DNA of 64,000 bases from Laguncularia racemosa (lineage: Eukaryota; Streptophyta; Magnoliopsida; Myrtales; Combretaceae): the NCBI GenBank assembly GCA_037954665.1, contig JBBMOL010000301.1:434001-498000 (forward strand). The letters are read 5' to 3'. Made by a program: the position numbers and the translations under genes. The notes under the pieces were generated by a model. The model was not told where the DNA came from and searched no databases. It saw only the letters and a program-made list of their open reading frames with translations. Positions 33,477 through 45,673 of the stretch are shown one piece after another. Position 1 is the stretch's first letter, and each line of letters starts with the position of its first letter.

Positions 33477-34832
33477 AGAATAGAGGAGCAATTGTCTCAT
33501 AGATCTGGAATTGCCTTGGAGAAAAGGCATGCCTCAAGCATACCATATGCAAATAAAGGAAAGAGGCCAGCTATGTATCAAGCCATACCTATGGCTTATG
33601 TACCTAGACCTCTTTAAACTAGGCCAACACCTCTAACACTATTTCCGCCACTAATGGCAAGACCAAGGAGGAGATGTCTTAGGTGTTTGGGATTGCATGA
33701 GATATAACAATGTAGCTGGCTCGAAGGGGCATGTTTCTCTTGTAGCAAGATAGGACACCTTGATAGGAATTGCATAAAAAGAACCATTACTCAGATTTTC
33801 TTCTATACGTGTAAGCAAAGGGGGCATAGGTCATTTGAATGTGATACCTCCTAAAACTCGACTGTTGCACCTTAACAATTTCAAGCACATCAGCTAGTAA
33901 GACCTACATCTATAGGACCAATAGGTAGACCTAAACATGTTGGATCAAGATAGAGGGCACCTGGTCGAGTGTTTGCATTACAACAATAGCAGTAGTAGGA
34001 TACTCCAAATTAGGATACTATTATAGGTAAACTGCTTATTAACTCAAACACTACATATGTATGATTTGATACGGGTGCAATGCATTCTTGCATATCACTT
34101 GATTTCATGCATGTATATGGGTTAAAACCTATGTTATTGAGTGAGGCTATGGTTGTGAATACTCCTTTTAGAGTGGGAGGAAAACTAGACCAGATATATA
34201 AGGATGTAGAGATTGTAACATAAGGGAAGAAAATGCCACTAGAGTTTTTTGTATTAGAAATGATGGAATTTGATATGATCTTAGGGGTTAATTAGCTGTC
34301 TAAGTACTATGCCACTATAGATTGTTGCAATCTAGTGGTTTATTTTAATTTCCCTGATGAAGATTAAATTGAATTCAAGTTAGATGTAAAGATACCTATA
34401 ACTCTTCTTACATATGAGTTGTGGAATAAAAGGAGATTGTCGGCATTATCAATGGAGACAAGACAAGCAATGAAATTAGAAGAGGTACATGTAGTTAGAG
34501 ATTATGCAGATGTCTTTCTAAAGAATTTGCCAAGTTTATCGCTAGTCAGAAAAACTAAATTCTGCATTGATTTGGTACCAAGAACGGCCCCAATATCTAA
34601 AGCACCTTATAAAATGGCACCTACTAAATTGTCTGAACTAAAGACTCAACTTCAAGAGTTATAAGACAGTGGGCTTATCAGACCAAGTGTCTCACCATAG
34701 GATGGTCTAGTTTTGTTTATTAAGAAAAATGATGGGAACATGAGGCTATGTATATATTACAGGGAGTTGAATCGAGTCATGATCAAGAATAAATACCCCA
34801 TCCCAAGAATTGATGACTTATTGATAAATCTA
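33477..34832 (+). pseudogene. H2 gag C-terminus, protease and RT N-terminus
   Basis: Two or three CCHC-like knuckles (CLRCLGLHEI, CFSCSKIGHLDRNC, CKQRGHRSFEC) end gag. Protease has FDTGAMHSCIS and EFDMILGVN. RT begins YADVFLKNLPSLSLVRKTKF, then APYKMAPTKLSELKTQL, FIKKNDGNMRLCIYYREL and YPIPRIDDLL, where it is cut by the solo LTR at 34833. The order and motifs are those of Tekay/Del chromoviruses. Scattered stops are present but no large deletions. Confidence 0.85.
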
Positions 34833-35029
34833 TTTTAACTCTTATAATTGGAGATGATTAAGTCAATTTTTGAGATAATTGGGAGTGAAAATATATGATT
34901 ATGATGCTTAATTGATTTATATTTCATGTTCAGGTGTGGAAAAGGAGGATTTGATGAAAAGTATTTAAATTCAAGACGAATTGGAGATAAAAGCAAGTAA
35001 AAAGGGAATGCTTTGAAGTTAAAGGAAGT

Positions 35030-35320
35030 CACACGGTTTTACAAACGGCCGTGTGAAGGAATCAGGAGACTACACGATTCAGATACACGCCCATGTATCC
35101 GACCGTGTATCAGCGTGGAAGAAGAGTTTTTAGGACAGACTAGTACACGGTTGGAATACACACCCGTGTAATCAACCGTGTATGAAGAACAAAGAAGACA
35201 GAGGAATACACGGCTATTACAAATGGTCGTGTGGGATATACACGCCCAGAGTTCACTGACTCAGAGAGATACACGGTTTATAGACACGCTCGTGTAGTAT
35301 GACCGTGTGTCTATCGAAGG
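35030..35320 (+). repeat. CACGG/CCGTG dyad array in solo LTR
   Basis: At least ten half-sites such as CACGGTT, ACGGCCGTGTG, GACCGTGTAT, CACGCCC and CCGTGTGTC recur in pairs. The array is similar in style to that of the M LTRs, but its spacers are unrelated. Confidence 0.75.
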
Positions 35321-35403
35321 AAAGATATCTTCAAATCGATTTTAAATCTTTCGTCCAATTTTGAAGGATATTTCCTACACGCCAGAGAGGAAGCTACCCT
35401 AGG

Positions 35404-35411
35404 TATAAATA
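35404..35411 (+). promoter_or_regulatory. TATA box of the solo LTR
   Basis: TATAAATA lies about 85 bp downstream of the palindrome array, ahead of a purine-rich transcribed leader. Confidence 0.55.
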
Positions 35412-35468
35412 GTCGTCTTTGAAGAAAGAAAAAAAGGAGGGGAGTCTCAAAAGAGAGAGTTTCAAAAG

Positions 35469-35512
35469 AGGAGGCCAAGAGGCCAAAAGGCCGAGGAGGC
35501 CGAGGAGGCCAA
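35469..35512 (+). repeat. GAGGCC microrepeat
   Basis: Seven GGCC cores spaced 6 to 9 bp apart within GAGGCC/AAGGCC units, giving an Arg/Pro/Lys-rich but probably meaningless frame. Confidence 0.8.
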
Positions 35513-36415
35513 AGGGACAGAAAAGAAAAGATGAAAGGATGAGAAAGGAAGAAGACGACACTGAAGGACTCACGCACAGGGTTTTCTCTTTCTTTTTTCA
35601 TTCTATTTCATTGAGTTATATCTTGAAAATCCTTAGTGGCTAGTTGTTTCATTCCCGAACCTTATGAATTCTAATTGTCATGTAATATAGGATTGATTGC
35701 ATAGTTAATGAATATTGGAATTCTCTGAATTTATTCATGTTGTCCGTGTAGTGTTGCTAATTTGATGTATGGCCAACATTGAGTTTGCATTGATTTCTTA
35801 GAAGATGATTGGGAAATCTCTTGTTTGAATAGATTTACATGAATAAAGGAATTCGTTGTAATCTAGGGATAGAGAACGTGAATTTTCCGTATTAGGTTAA
35901 ATTAGATAATTTGATCTAATTGAGGGTTCAAGAGTGTTAATGCAATTCTAATTGATTTTGATAGAAGAGGGATCTTTATCAAAGCGATTAGGGTTAGGAG
36001 CTAATGATTCTGGGAAGAACATTAGCTTAGTGTTAGATACTCCGCGGTTTAGAGATAACCATTGCTTGTTAACTAGTTTATTGAAAGGGCAAAGTTACAT
36101 GACAATTAGAGGGGTAATAAGGGTAGGGTATATTCTTAGTTATCAGATTAATAATCAAGTTATAGTATTATTTTTAATTGCTAAAGGTTTTGTTAAGTAT
36201 TCTTAATTTAATCTGAAACCTCTCGAATTTGTGCGGTTAGATAGTTGGTTTAGAGTTAGTATTAGTACTTGCTGATCCTTGAGGAGACGATACCCGAACT
36301 CAACTCTATACTATTATAATCGATAGGTGCACTTGCCTACTTGATCGTAACAGAGAGTCATAGAAAGGGATTTTTAATTTGAGTGATTGCGATCATAATC
36401 AACACTTATTTAACT

Positions 36416-37008
36416 AATTAGAGGGAGCTTAGGTCTTCTCTAAAATTGATTTGAGATCGGGGTACCATCAATTAAGGATCAAGGAGGAAGACATATAGAA
36501 TATTGCTTTTAGGACTTGGTATGGGCATTACAAATTTCTAGTAATGCCTTTTGGATTGACAAATGCTCCAATAACTCTCATGGATCTAATGAATAGAGTG
36601 CTTAGAGATTAGCTAGATCATTTTGTGGTAGTATTCATAAATGATATTCTCATCTATTCTAAGAGTAAGGAAAAACATGTAGCACATCTCAGAATAGTAC
36701 CGAAGAGACTAAGGGAAGAGAAGCTATTTGCTAAATTTAGCAAATTTGAGTTTTGGCTAGAATAGGTATCTTTCTTAGGGCATGTGGTAAATAGGGATAG
36801 CATATCAGTAGATTCTAAAAAATTAAAGGTAGTGAGTGACTAGCTAAGACCAAGAACTATGATAGACACTAGGAGTTTTCTAGGGTTAGTTGGGTATTAT
36901 AAACGCTTTATGGAAGGATTTTCCGGTCTGGCAACTCTGTTGAAACAATTAACAAAGAAGAGGAGCAAATTTGTATGGAGTGATGAATGTGAAAATAGCT
37001 TCACAACA
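36416..37008 (+). pseudogene. H2 RT, C-terminal part
   Basis: It resumes with EGA, VFSKIDLRSGYHQLRIKEED (catalytic Asp kept), YKFLVMPFGLTNAPITLMDL, then FINDILIYSKS, where the YxDD/FIDD pair reads FIND, a loss of one catalytic Asp. FAKFSKFEFWLE, VSFLGHVVNRDSISVDSKK and SFLGLVGYYKRFMEGF follow. It is cut by G3 after CENSFTT. Clear Tekay-like RT with a few stops. Confidence 0.87.
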
Positions 37009-37833
37009 TGATGGGAATAAACTCTATGGTTCCAATAGTGGGGAAACCAAATTGGATACATGAGCCTAGATATCTATATGTTGTCATATTTATCTAATAA
37101 TACTTTATCTTTACATTTTAGCAGGTACATTTCTTGGTTTTTATAGGATGGCAAATAAAATGTACTAAGGATCAATTGTGGGACATTCTTGGACTTACAT
37201 CCACCGGTCTACAATGTGTTATAATGAAGTGAAGAATCGACTATTTGAAGACTTATTTGTACTTGTAATTTTTGTTTGAGAACTGGTCATTTGAGTGGCC
37301 TATTTGTAATTTTTTTGTTGTTGTTTTTACTCTAATTGGAGCAAGTATAAATACTTGCTAAGTAGGTTTTAGAGGGAGCTTTTTGAACTTGAGAAAATAA
37401 ACCTTTTTGCCGTAAGGAGAGTCCTTGCATGCAAACTTTTCTCTTATCAATTTCACTTGTGAAATTGTGGCGAGATTAGCTTGAGAAGATTGTGAGTAAT
37501 ATCAATCCTTCTCTAGTTGCTACCAATTGTTTTCTAGTCCGTCATATCTAGATACAATTTGGTTGTGCTACTTGTTATCTTTCACATGAATTAGGGTTCC
37601 TATTTTTCATATTTGATTCGAGTCTTATTTGAGTGGAATTTGGTTCATTTATATTGTTACCCTTTACTTATTACACAATTACATTGTTCCTCATCACAAT
37701 TTAACATCATTGCCATTTGAATCTACGTGAATTAGGGTTCAAGAGCTTGTTGTTGATCATGCCTTTGTTGGATTGTTTCGGTGATCACGCACTTGTATTA
37801 GTGTGTTTGCAATTGGAATTGTAAGGTACATAA
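37009..37833 (+). repeat. G3 5' LTR
   Basis: 825 bp starting TGATGGGAATAAAC. The end GGTACATAA has lost the canonical CA seen in the 3' copy. TATA dyad intact at about 37339. Confidence 0.93.
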
Positions 37834-38588
37834 TAATTTTTGTTATCAGAGCAAGGTTTAGAGAAGGGAATTTCATAAATCACAATTGGGATTTGGGATT
37901 CTTGATCCTTCAAGACTAAAATTGGATTGTGTGAAGGGAAATTGGAAGTCTTGTGTTGAATTTGTTCTTGAATTGCTTGCTTGATATTTAATTGAAGTCT
38001 TGTAAAGTGTTGCATCCTTGCCATGATTGGGTTGTGAGTAGAAGAAGGGGAAGTCTTGGAATTTGAATTTCAACATTTGAATGGTGTAGATTGTTGCAAT
38101 ATTCATTCCTTTGCAAGAATTTGAAAATTGGAGTTCATTTTTCATAATTGTATCCTTGCCGTGGACAAATAGGGAAACAATTTGAATTCAAAAACAAACT
38201 TTAAGTTTAAGAGTTATTGTGTATTGTTGATCTTAATACACTTTGACTATTTTTGAATTGTTTCTTACCATTTGGAGAAGCCTTCATTAATTGTTCCATT
38301 GTTGTTGTTGCCATGAATTACGAGTGTATGTATGTGTTGTGATTCCAGCTTGCACCGTAGTGGAGTTATATGTGGTGTGGTTGTGGTGATTGAACCATGG
38401 AGGTGTTGGTGTGTGGTTGTGTATACTGCGAGTTTTGTGTTGAAGTTAAGGCGTGTTAATTGTGATGTAGTGTGTAAGTGTGTGTAGTGTGAAGGCATGT
38501 AGTGAATTGGAGATCTTAGCGTCGTGAAGGTATTGTGTTGTGAGTGTGCCATGAGTTGGTGTTAAGTGATAAAAAAAAAGTCAAAATC
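37834..38588 (+). other. G3 leader
   Basis: Primer site at 37841-37852 and a non-coding GT-rich leader (38310-38560). A run of nine A lies just before the gag start. Confidence 0.75.
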
Positions 38589-39850
38589 ATGTTGAATGAT
38601 AGTATGAATGGGGGAATTGACAATGAGGCTAATAGCCAAGTTGGTGGCAGTTAGGGTCATCGAACTATAGGTGGAAGAACTTTGGAGGAGCAGTTACAGG
38701 ACCTTACCACTATTGTTGCTACATTAGCAACAAGGATAGATCGGATGATGATGCCACAACCACTAGTGGCAAATCCTTTGGCACCACCACTTAGGGTAGT
38801 TCCTCAGAATGTTCACAAGGAAGGAGCAGTTGGAGGTAATATGAGAAGAAGAGTGGAAGGAGATTATCATGCTCTTAGGGAGGAAAGAGATGATAATTTT
38901 GGGATTAACCCATACCCAAACAGAGATTTTAGACCACCTCGGGGAATGGAGTATGTAAAACTGTAGATGCCTTCATTCGATGGCAAGGGTTCAACAGATA
39001 ATTACTTAGATTGGGAGGACAAAGATGAGGGTTTGTTTGAGTGTTTTGAAATTGATGACAACATTAAAGTTCGTCTTGTAGTTGTGGAGTTCATAGGTTA
39101 TGCCGCTTTGTGGTGGAAAAATCTGGTGATTAGCAGACGAAGGGATTGAGAGGTTGAAATATATATTTGGAGGGACATGAAATGATTTTTGAGGAAAAGG
39201 TTCATACTTGAACATTACAGGTAGGAACTATTTATGCATCTCCAAACATTAAGGTAGGGAGGCAAAACAGTAGATGACTATGTACAAGAGTTTAAGACAC
39301 TGATGATTAAATGTAGGTTAGTCAGGCCTCCTGAGAAAACCCTAACATGATTTGTGTATGGGTTGAAATATGAGATTGCCTGCATTATAAATTTACAGAG
39401 GTATAAAACACTTGATGAGGCTATATAGTTAGCCTTGAAAGTGGAGAGGTAGAGGTGATCCAATCCTTTTCAAGCCACTAGTAACAGGTATGGTACTTCT
39501 ACTAAACCTATTGGATCAAATGGTCAGATGGGTAGACAAAAGGGAATAGGGGAACATGTTAAGGCTGTAGATAAAAATATCTCTAGCACTAATAAGGAGA
39601 AAAATGTTTTTGGGAAAGGTAAAGAGGTGGTTAGGTCTGATTTTAAGTAGATAGTACAAGGGCCAACCAATAGGAAAATGCGCTAGATTAAATGTTTCAA
39701 ATGCATGGGTTTTAGACATATGGCTGTGCAATGTCCCAATAAAAGGGTGATGACTGTTATGGAGGACAAATAAGAAGATGATTAGGAAGAAGTTATCGAG
39801 CCTACAGATTTATCCATAGCTCTGCAGGAATATTATGATGATTAGAACAT
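38589..39850 (+). pseudogene. G3 gag
   Basis: MLNDSMNGGIDNEANSQVGG opens the frame. LQDLTTIVATLATRIDRMM, MPSFDGKGSTDNYLDWEDK, LFECFEIDDNIKVRL and GYAALWWKNLVISRR give the gag core. A zinc knuckle CFKCMGFRHMAVQC lies near 39690-39735 and is intact. Stops are frequent (for example in the C-terminal half near 39150 and 39350), mostly TAG or TGA replacing Gln or Trp codons. Confidence 0.85.
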
Positions 39851-40473
39851 TGAGACACATGAGGATAAAAAGGGTGAAAATTACTTACCTATTAATGTGT
39901 TACGTAGGGTTATGACCATATCTCCAAATGTCAGGGATATATAGAGGGAGAACCTGTTCTACACACCTTATTGGATTCGAGGTAACCTATGTGTTCTTTC
40001 ATCGATGGTGATAGTTACACTAATGTCATATCTGCTGCATTAGTAAATAACTTACAACTAGCCACTAGCCCACATCTACACCCTTATAAATTGCATTAGT
40101 TGGATGATTGAGGTAGTTTACATGCTATACAAAGGGCAAAGGTGCCATTCAGTATAGGAGATAGATACAATGATGAGATTATCTGTTATGTGCTTCTTAT
40201 GTGCACCTTTCATATATTGCTAGGTAGGCCTTAGTTATTTGACAAGAAGGTGCTACATGATGGGTTCAAAAACACTTACATGTTTTAGAAGGATGGTATA
40301 TGGATTGTCTTAACTCCTATGTCTTCATCTGAGGTTCGCACTTTCCAGGAACATTTTAGAAAAACCAATGTCTCTTCAAGACCTTAAGCTAACAAGCAAA
40401 CACAAACATTGGGTGTTAGCCTAAGAGAAGACCCCTTAGATTTGAGGGCAAATCTTTCAGAGGCTTGAGGAGA
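39851..40473 (+). pseudogene. G3 protease fused to pol-tail relic
   Basis: A degraded retropepsin (the IDSG equivalent reads SIDGDSYTNVI), then LVNNLQLATSPH, FSIGDRYNDEI and FDKKVLHDGFKNTYMF. The tail reads REDPLDLRANLSEA before the polypurine tract, as in G2. Several stops and frame changes. Confidence 0.75.
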
Positions 40474-41287
40474 TGATGGGAATCAACCCTATGGTTCCAA
40501 CAGTGGGAAAACCAAATTGAATACATGAGCTCAGATATCCACATGTTGTCATATTTATCTAACAATACTTTATCTTTGCATTTTAGCATGCACATTTCTC
40601 GGTTTTTATAAGATGGCAAATAAAATGTACTAAGGATCAATAGTGGGACATTCTTGGACTTAGATCCACCGGTCCACAATACGTTATATTGAAGAGAAGA
40701 ACCAGCCATTTGAAGACTTATTTGTACTTGTAATTTTATGTTTGAGAACTGGTCATTTAAGTGGCTTATTTGTAATTTGTTTTTGTTGTTTTTACCTTAA
40801 TTGGAGCAAGTATAAATATTTGCTAAGTAGGGTTTAGAGGGAGCTTTTTAAACTTGAAAAAATACACCTTTTTGCCGTGAGGAGAGTCCTTGCATGCAAA
40901 CCTTATCAATTTCACTTGTGAAATTGTGGCAAGATTAGCTTGAGGAGATTGTGAGTAATATCAATCCTTCTTTAGTTGCTACCAATTGTTTTCTAGTGCG
41001 TCATATCTAAATACAGTTGTGCTACTTGTTATCTTTCATGTGAATTAAGGTTCCTATTTTTCATATTTGATTCGAGTCTTATTTGAGTGGAATTCGGTTC
41101 ATTTATATTGTTACCTTTTACTTATTATACAATTACATTGTTCCTCATCACAATTTAGCATCATTGCCATTTGAATCCATGTGAATTAAGGTTCAAGAGC
41201 TTGTTGTTGATCACACCTTTGTTGGAATGTTTTGGTGATCACGTACTTGTATTGGTGTGTTTGCAATTGGAATTATAGGGCACATCA
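40474..41287 (+). repeat. G3 3' LTR
   Basis: 814 bp, collinear with 37009-37833, ending GGGCACATCA before caaca. The TATA dyad has one change (AAATATTTGC). Confidence 0.95.
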
Positions 41288-41670
41288 CAACAGTGAAAGA
41301 GAAATCGGTGATAGCTCTTGTGTCAACACTACCAAAGATAGGGGAAGAATTTGAAGTCTTTAGTGATGCCTCAAATCAAGGCTTGGGGTGCATGCTTATG
41401 TAGAATAGGAAAGTCATTGCATATGCCTCTTGCCAGCTAAAACCATATGAGAGGAATTATCTTACATACAATCTAAAGCTAGTAGCTGTGATCTTAGCAT
41501 TGAAATTATGGAGACATTATCTTTATGGTGAGAAGTGCAAAATCTTTACGGACCATAAAAACTTGAAGTACCTATTTACACAAAAGGACTTAAATATGAG
41601 GTAGAGGAGGTGGTTAGAGTTAACGAATGATTATGATATAGAAATCCATTATCACCCTTGAAAAGCAAAT
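41288..41670 (+). pseudogene. H2 RNase H
   Basis: It reads FEVFSDASNQGLGCMLM (first Asp), VIAYASCQLKPYERNYLTYN, LKLVAVILALKLWRHYLYGE (Glu equivalent in a degenerate context) and CKIFTDHKNLKYLF (Asp), then DLNMR, WLELTNDYDIEIHYHP and KAN, where the 4-kb LTR begins. This is the Ty3-type RNase H that degrades the RNA strand during reverse transcription. Three stops in this piece. Confidence 0.87.
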
Positions 41671-44600
41671 TGTAACTCCTTAAAATTTCACCTAATAGAA
41701 ACTTTATCGAATAGGTTATGATAAGAAGATACATTCAAGCTATATCTCCAAACGAACCCGAAATTAGTCTACAAATTAGAGATAACCCGATATATCATAA
41801 GTTAACCTAAGTTAACTTAATTAGAGCAAAAGTTAACAAAAGTCAACTAACTCAACCCAGCTTATTAACTTAAGTCTTCCATTTGATACTCTTGGGAAGA
41901 CTTAAGTAGAATTGATGCCTTAGAATTAAGACTTGATATATTTTATGATAGACATGGAAGATAAGATATTGTAGAATTATGAAATACTGCTTTTCTATGA
42001 AACTGATGAATTTGACTCAATAAAATTTTAGTAAAAAACCATTAATTTCTCTCAACATCATTGAACTCCTTATCTAAGGATTCAATTTTCACCCTAGGAT
42101 TTTAACTAGCAAGCCAAACTCGAATTTGAACAAAATTCATATACAAGATCAATACTTAACCTTGAGTATTTCTAAAATATTGAGTTTAAAAACCCGAACA
42201 CGGTTACCCAAAGTCTACTATAATTTGACTTAAGTCAACTTCCGACGGATCATTTAATGATTCAAGAAAATGAGTGTTGACTTGAACCAAATCTTTTCTA
42301 AATCTAGTCTATTTAGTCCTAATCATAAGGATTAGATATCCTAGAACATAAATCAGCAAAAATAAATACAAATTAATAACAAACCCAATTGTAAAACCAA
42401 ATAAAAATTAGAAGTTCTTTAAACTTTGCCCTAAAAGCTTTCTAAGCGGTTAAGCTTGAAACTACCCCCAAATCTTAATCCATCTTAACCAAAGTTTTCC
42501 TGATTCAATATTACATCTTTAATTACCCAATAACACACAAAATATCAGAAAATCTAGATAAAACTCCACCAGTTGCACCTCCTTCCTTAAGAAGCCATCT
42601 ACATGAACAAGCTTCCACAACAAGCTTTGAAATTTCAAACCTTATCTCATCTCATCATGACGAAACATATTCCACCAGATCTTATCTCAATCCTACCCTA
42701 TTTTATCTTATCTAAAATAAGAAAAGGGCATGAAATAATTTGAAAATAGGGATATGAAAATCAGATCCAAATTAGATGCACTAAACAAATGATTTCCAAT
42801 TTTTGCCAAGGTTTACTTACCTTAACCTATCCTATCTTATACCTAATAAATATTACCCAAATTTTACCCTATTATACCTTAATTACTCAATAAAAGAGCA
42901 TGGAAAAATTCAAAAAGGTTAGCCCCCAAAAATACATTAGAAGCTCGCTTCTTCAAGTGAGCACCGCCATGTAAATCCATTTAGCTTGTCACCATTCAAC
43001 TCACCCTTTTCTATCTTAATTTAATTTAATCTAAAATACCATAAATTAAATTGATTAAAATGGGTTAAGGACCTAGAGATATCATGGAAAATTTTGATTT
43101 TTAGAGTCTTATAAACAAAAGAAAAATTATATCTAAATCTCATCCCCAAAAACACCTTGTTACTTAACCTTGTTTTACCCCATGTTTGAGGCCCTCTTAC
43201 CTAATCTTAACCTAATGAAAATTAGCCCAAAATTTTTCACGACTAATATAAGGAATTTAACTAAAAATAAATAAAAATTAGCTTAAGAAACCACTTGGAA
43301 GCTACCAAAATCTGCTACCCTTTATTGAATATGTCAACTCCATGTGATTTTAGCCACCTCAACTTTATCTTCTCTTATTCAATCACTACCCTAACTTATC
43401 CTATAAGATCTTAGGCCAATTATAAACCTAAAACCTAACTAATCTTTTCCCCTTAGGTGTACCAAATCAAAGCTTAAATTAATTTGTGAAATAACAAAAC
43501 TTAACTAGTATAAAAAGGAAAGTAAAAAAGCAAATTTACCCTAACAAGCAACCCCACAATTCATGTGCTACTTACTGTCGATTCCCTTTGAATTTGTTTT
43601 CACCAAATTTTCACCAAACACACCAAATATTCCCCTAAAAGGTTAGAAATTTTCACCCAAAAACAACCCTTTCACCCAAAAACAACCCCACTTACATCCC
43701 CAAAGACAATCATAGTTTTGGACCACCAATTCCTTGATCCAAGGTAAGCAACTTCCAAGAAGATTGAGCTATCTTTAGACTCTTTTAAGGATGTTACTAA
43801 CCTAACTTATTTTCTATGTTTTAGGGACTCTACTTTAGGAATTTTCATTGGAATAAGGTAATCCTAATTTACCCAAATCATTTTCCATAGCATACTCATC
43901 ATACTTAAACTAAAACCAGTATATGTAATAGTTATAGATTCTAATCACAATTCCACATCAAACAAACTTTATCTTTGTAAGATTATCCTATTTTGTTTTT
44001 AGTTAGAATATTTTTTCTATTAATTAGATATATTTCAAACTCCTAATGAATACAAAAGTGCAAAGAAAAGGTGTTAAGACCTCATCTTCAAACCATGAGG
44101 ACTTATGACCATTTATGACTATCTATGACCTATTGGACATCTATAGACATATTCTTGACATATTTTGGACATATTATGGACATATATTCATGGACATCTT
44201 TTGACATATACCTTGGACACACATTTGCCTTATTATGGCAAGGATAGGACTTTACCCAAACGAGGACCTAAGCGTAGACCTTGACAATGGACTAATTCCC
44301 TAAACGAAGGACATAATATTAAAAGACTCTAAAAGACTTTAATAAAACATGGGATCAATAATAGGATACTAGAATAGTTTATCTTAAAAGTATTTATTTC
44401 TTATATGTAGAAATATTTCTCTATGTTTATATAGGTTTTTCTGAAGACTGCCAGGTTTTACTTAAGGATTACTATGATCTTTGAAAATGAATGGCAAGGT
44501 GAGTAACAATAATGATTGCCACTTCATTTATGCTTCTAATTTTAATAGCACCTAAAGTTGAATATTAATGGACCCATGTGTGTATTTGATTTGGTTGATT

Positions 44601-45673
44601 GTTTGATTGATAAAGATTAAAGGAAAAGAAAGTAAAGTTGCTTGTATTCATGGCTATTTTTGTAGTTGACGGAGTGTCTATAAATTGTTTGGTCACCTCC
44701 TAACTTATGTTAAGCATATTGAAATACTTACATTGAAATGGATCATGCATAGCATCTTCTTACATATCCCTATATATTCCATCATAGTTACATAGGTAAT
44801 GAAAGGATGTCCTGAAGGAGTGTCCTATTCTAACAATACAAAAATGACTAGAGGATTATCGTGTATTGGTATGAATCCATGTTCATTATCCTATTTTGGG
44901 TGCATGCATTTGCAGGTGTGCGAGTAAGGAAAACATTATTTTATTTTGGTTTGTCCTAGGTCCTTACTTAAAAGATCATTCTTCTAGCATAACTATTGAT
45001 ATGTAGAGCATGGCTCTGATTTGTGTAGCTAAGGATTCGTGCAAGTGTAATGAAATTGGTAGCCCAAACTCTGATAGAATTTTAAAATGATCTTCAACCT
45101 AAGGTCAAAGGAGGGGTATATTGATCAGAAATATCCTTAGACTTCATGTAGTTTCCGGTTCACTACATGTGATGATTGGCATATGATTGTTCATGCATTT
45201 ATGCATTAAAATATTAACTTGCTTGTTTTACATGAAAGGTGGTTTTGAGCTAGGATCTTACTAAGTTTTTATAGCTTACCCTCCTATAGTTTACCCTTTT
45301 TCCAAGCACCATTCTAGTTTTACCTTGGTAAAATCCAGTTAGCGGTGAGAATCTTTAAGATAATGGTAGATAGGCAAGTGAGGAAGAAGACAACTAGAAT
45401 AGATATTTTTAATTTTGAGTACTGTCATGAATGAATGTAATATTAACCACTTAAACTTATTTCTCTATCTATTATATATGTAGAACTCTATGTTTTGCAT
45501 TAATACATGTTAACTTCAATATTAGTGAAACTATTATCTTTATGGTGGTTTCTAAAGTAATGATGCCTTATGTACCATTTTGAAGTTTGTGTGTGCTGAA
45601 ATCCAGCTAATCATGGACTTCAATATAGTACATGGTAGGCTACTACGACTACGGTAATCCTTTGGGCATGACA
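41671..45673 (+). repeat. 4-kb solo LTR (Tekay/Del type)
   Basis: It starts TGTAACTCCTTAAAATTTC and ends GGGCATGACA, both typical of long chromoviral LTRs. It splits H2 between RNase H (KAN) and VVDALSW. Flanks caaat (41666-41670) and tgaat (45674-45678) differ by two transitions, consistent with an old TSD. No coding sequence was recognised inside. A tandem GGACATAT-like stretch lies at 44120-44215. Confidence 0.7.

Larger units (their letters stand above)
34833..36415 (+). repeat. Solo LTR with CACGG palindromes
   Basis: Non-coding insert between RIDDLLINL and EGA of H2 RT. It holds a palindrome-rich block, a TATA box, a GAGGCC-repeat stretch and an end region (CTTGAGGAGACGATACCCG, GTGCACTTGCCTACTTGAT) typical of the U5 of Athila-like LTRs. 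Ends and TSD are uncertain (atcta / aatta); termini are not canonical TG/CA. Confidence 0.65.
37009..41287 (+). mobile_element. G3: gag-protease-only LTR retrotransposon with perfect TSD
   Basis: 4279 bp flanked by caaca (37004-37008 and 41288-41292), inserted in H2 between RT and RNase H. LTRs 37009-37833 and 40474-41287; primer site TGTTATCAGAGC (one mismatch) at 37841-37852; leader to 38588; gag and protease; purine tract before 40474. Like G2 it has no RT, RNase H or integrase. Its LTR subfamily differs strongly from G1 and G2 except at the termini and the TATA dyad. Confidence 0.95.

Noticed and set aside
35419..35643. Arg/Lys-rich open frame of 74 codons
   Set aside because: It arises from a purine-rich GAGGCC microrepeat inside a solo LTR; no domain and no second copy to test conservation.
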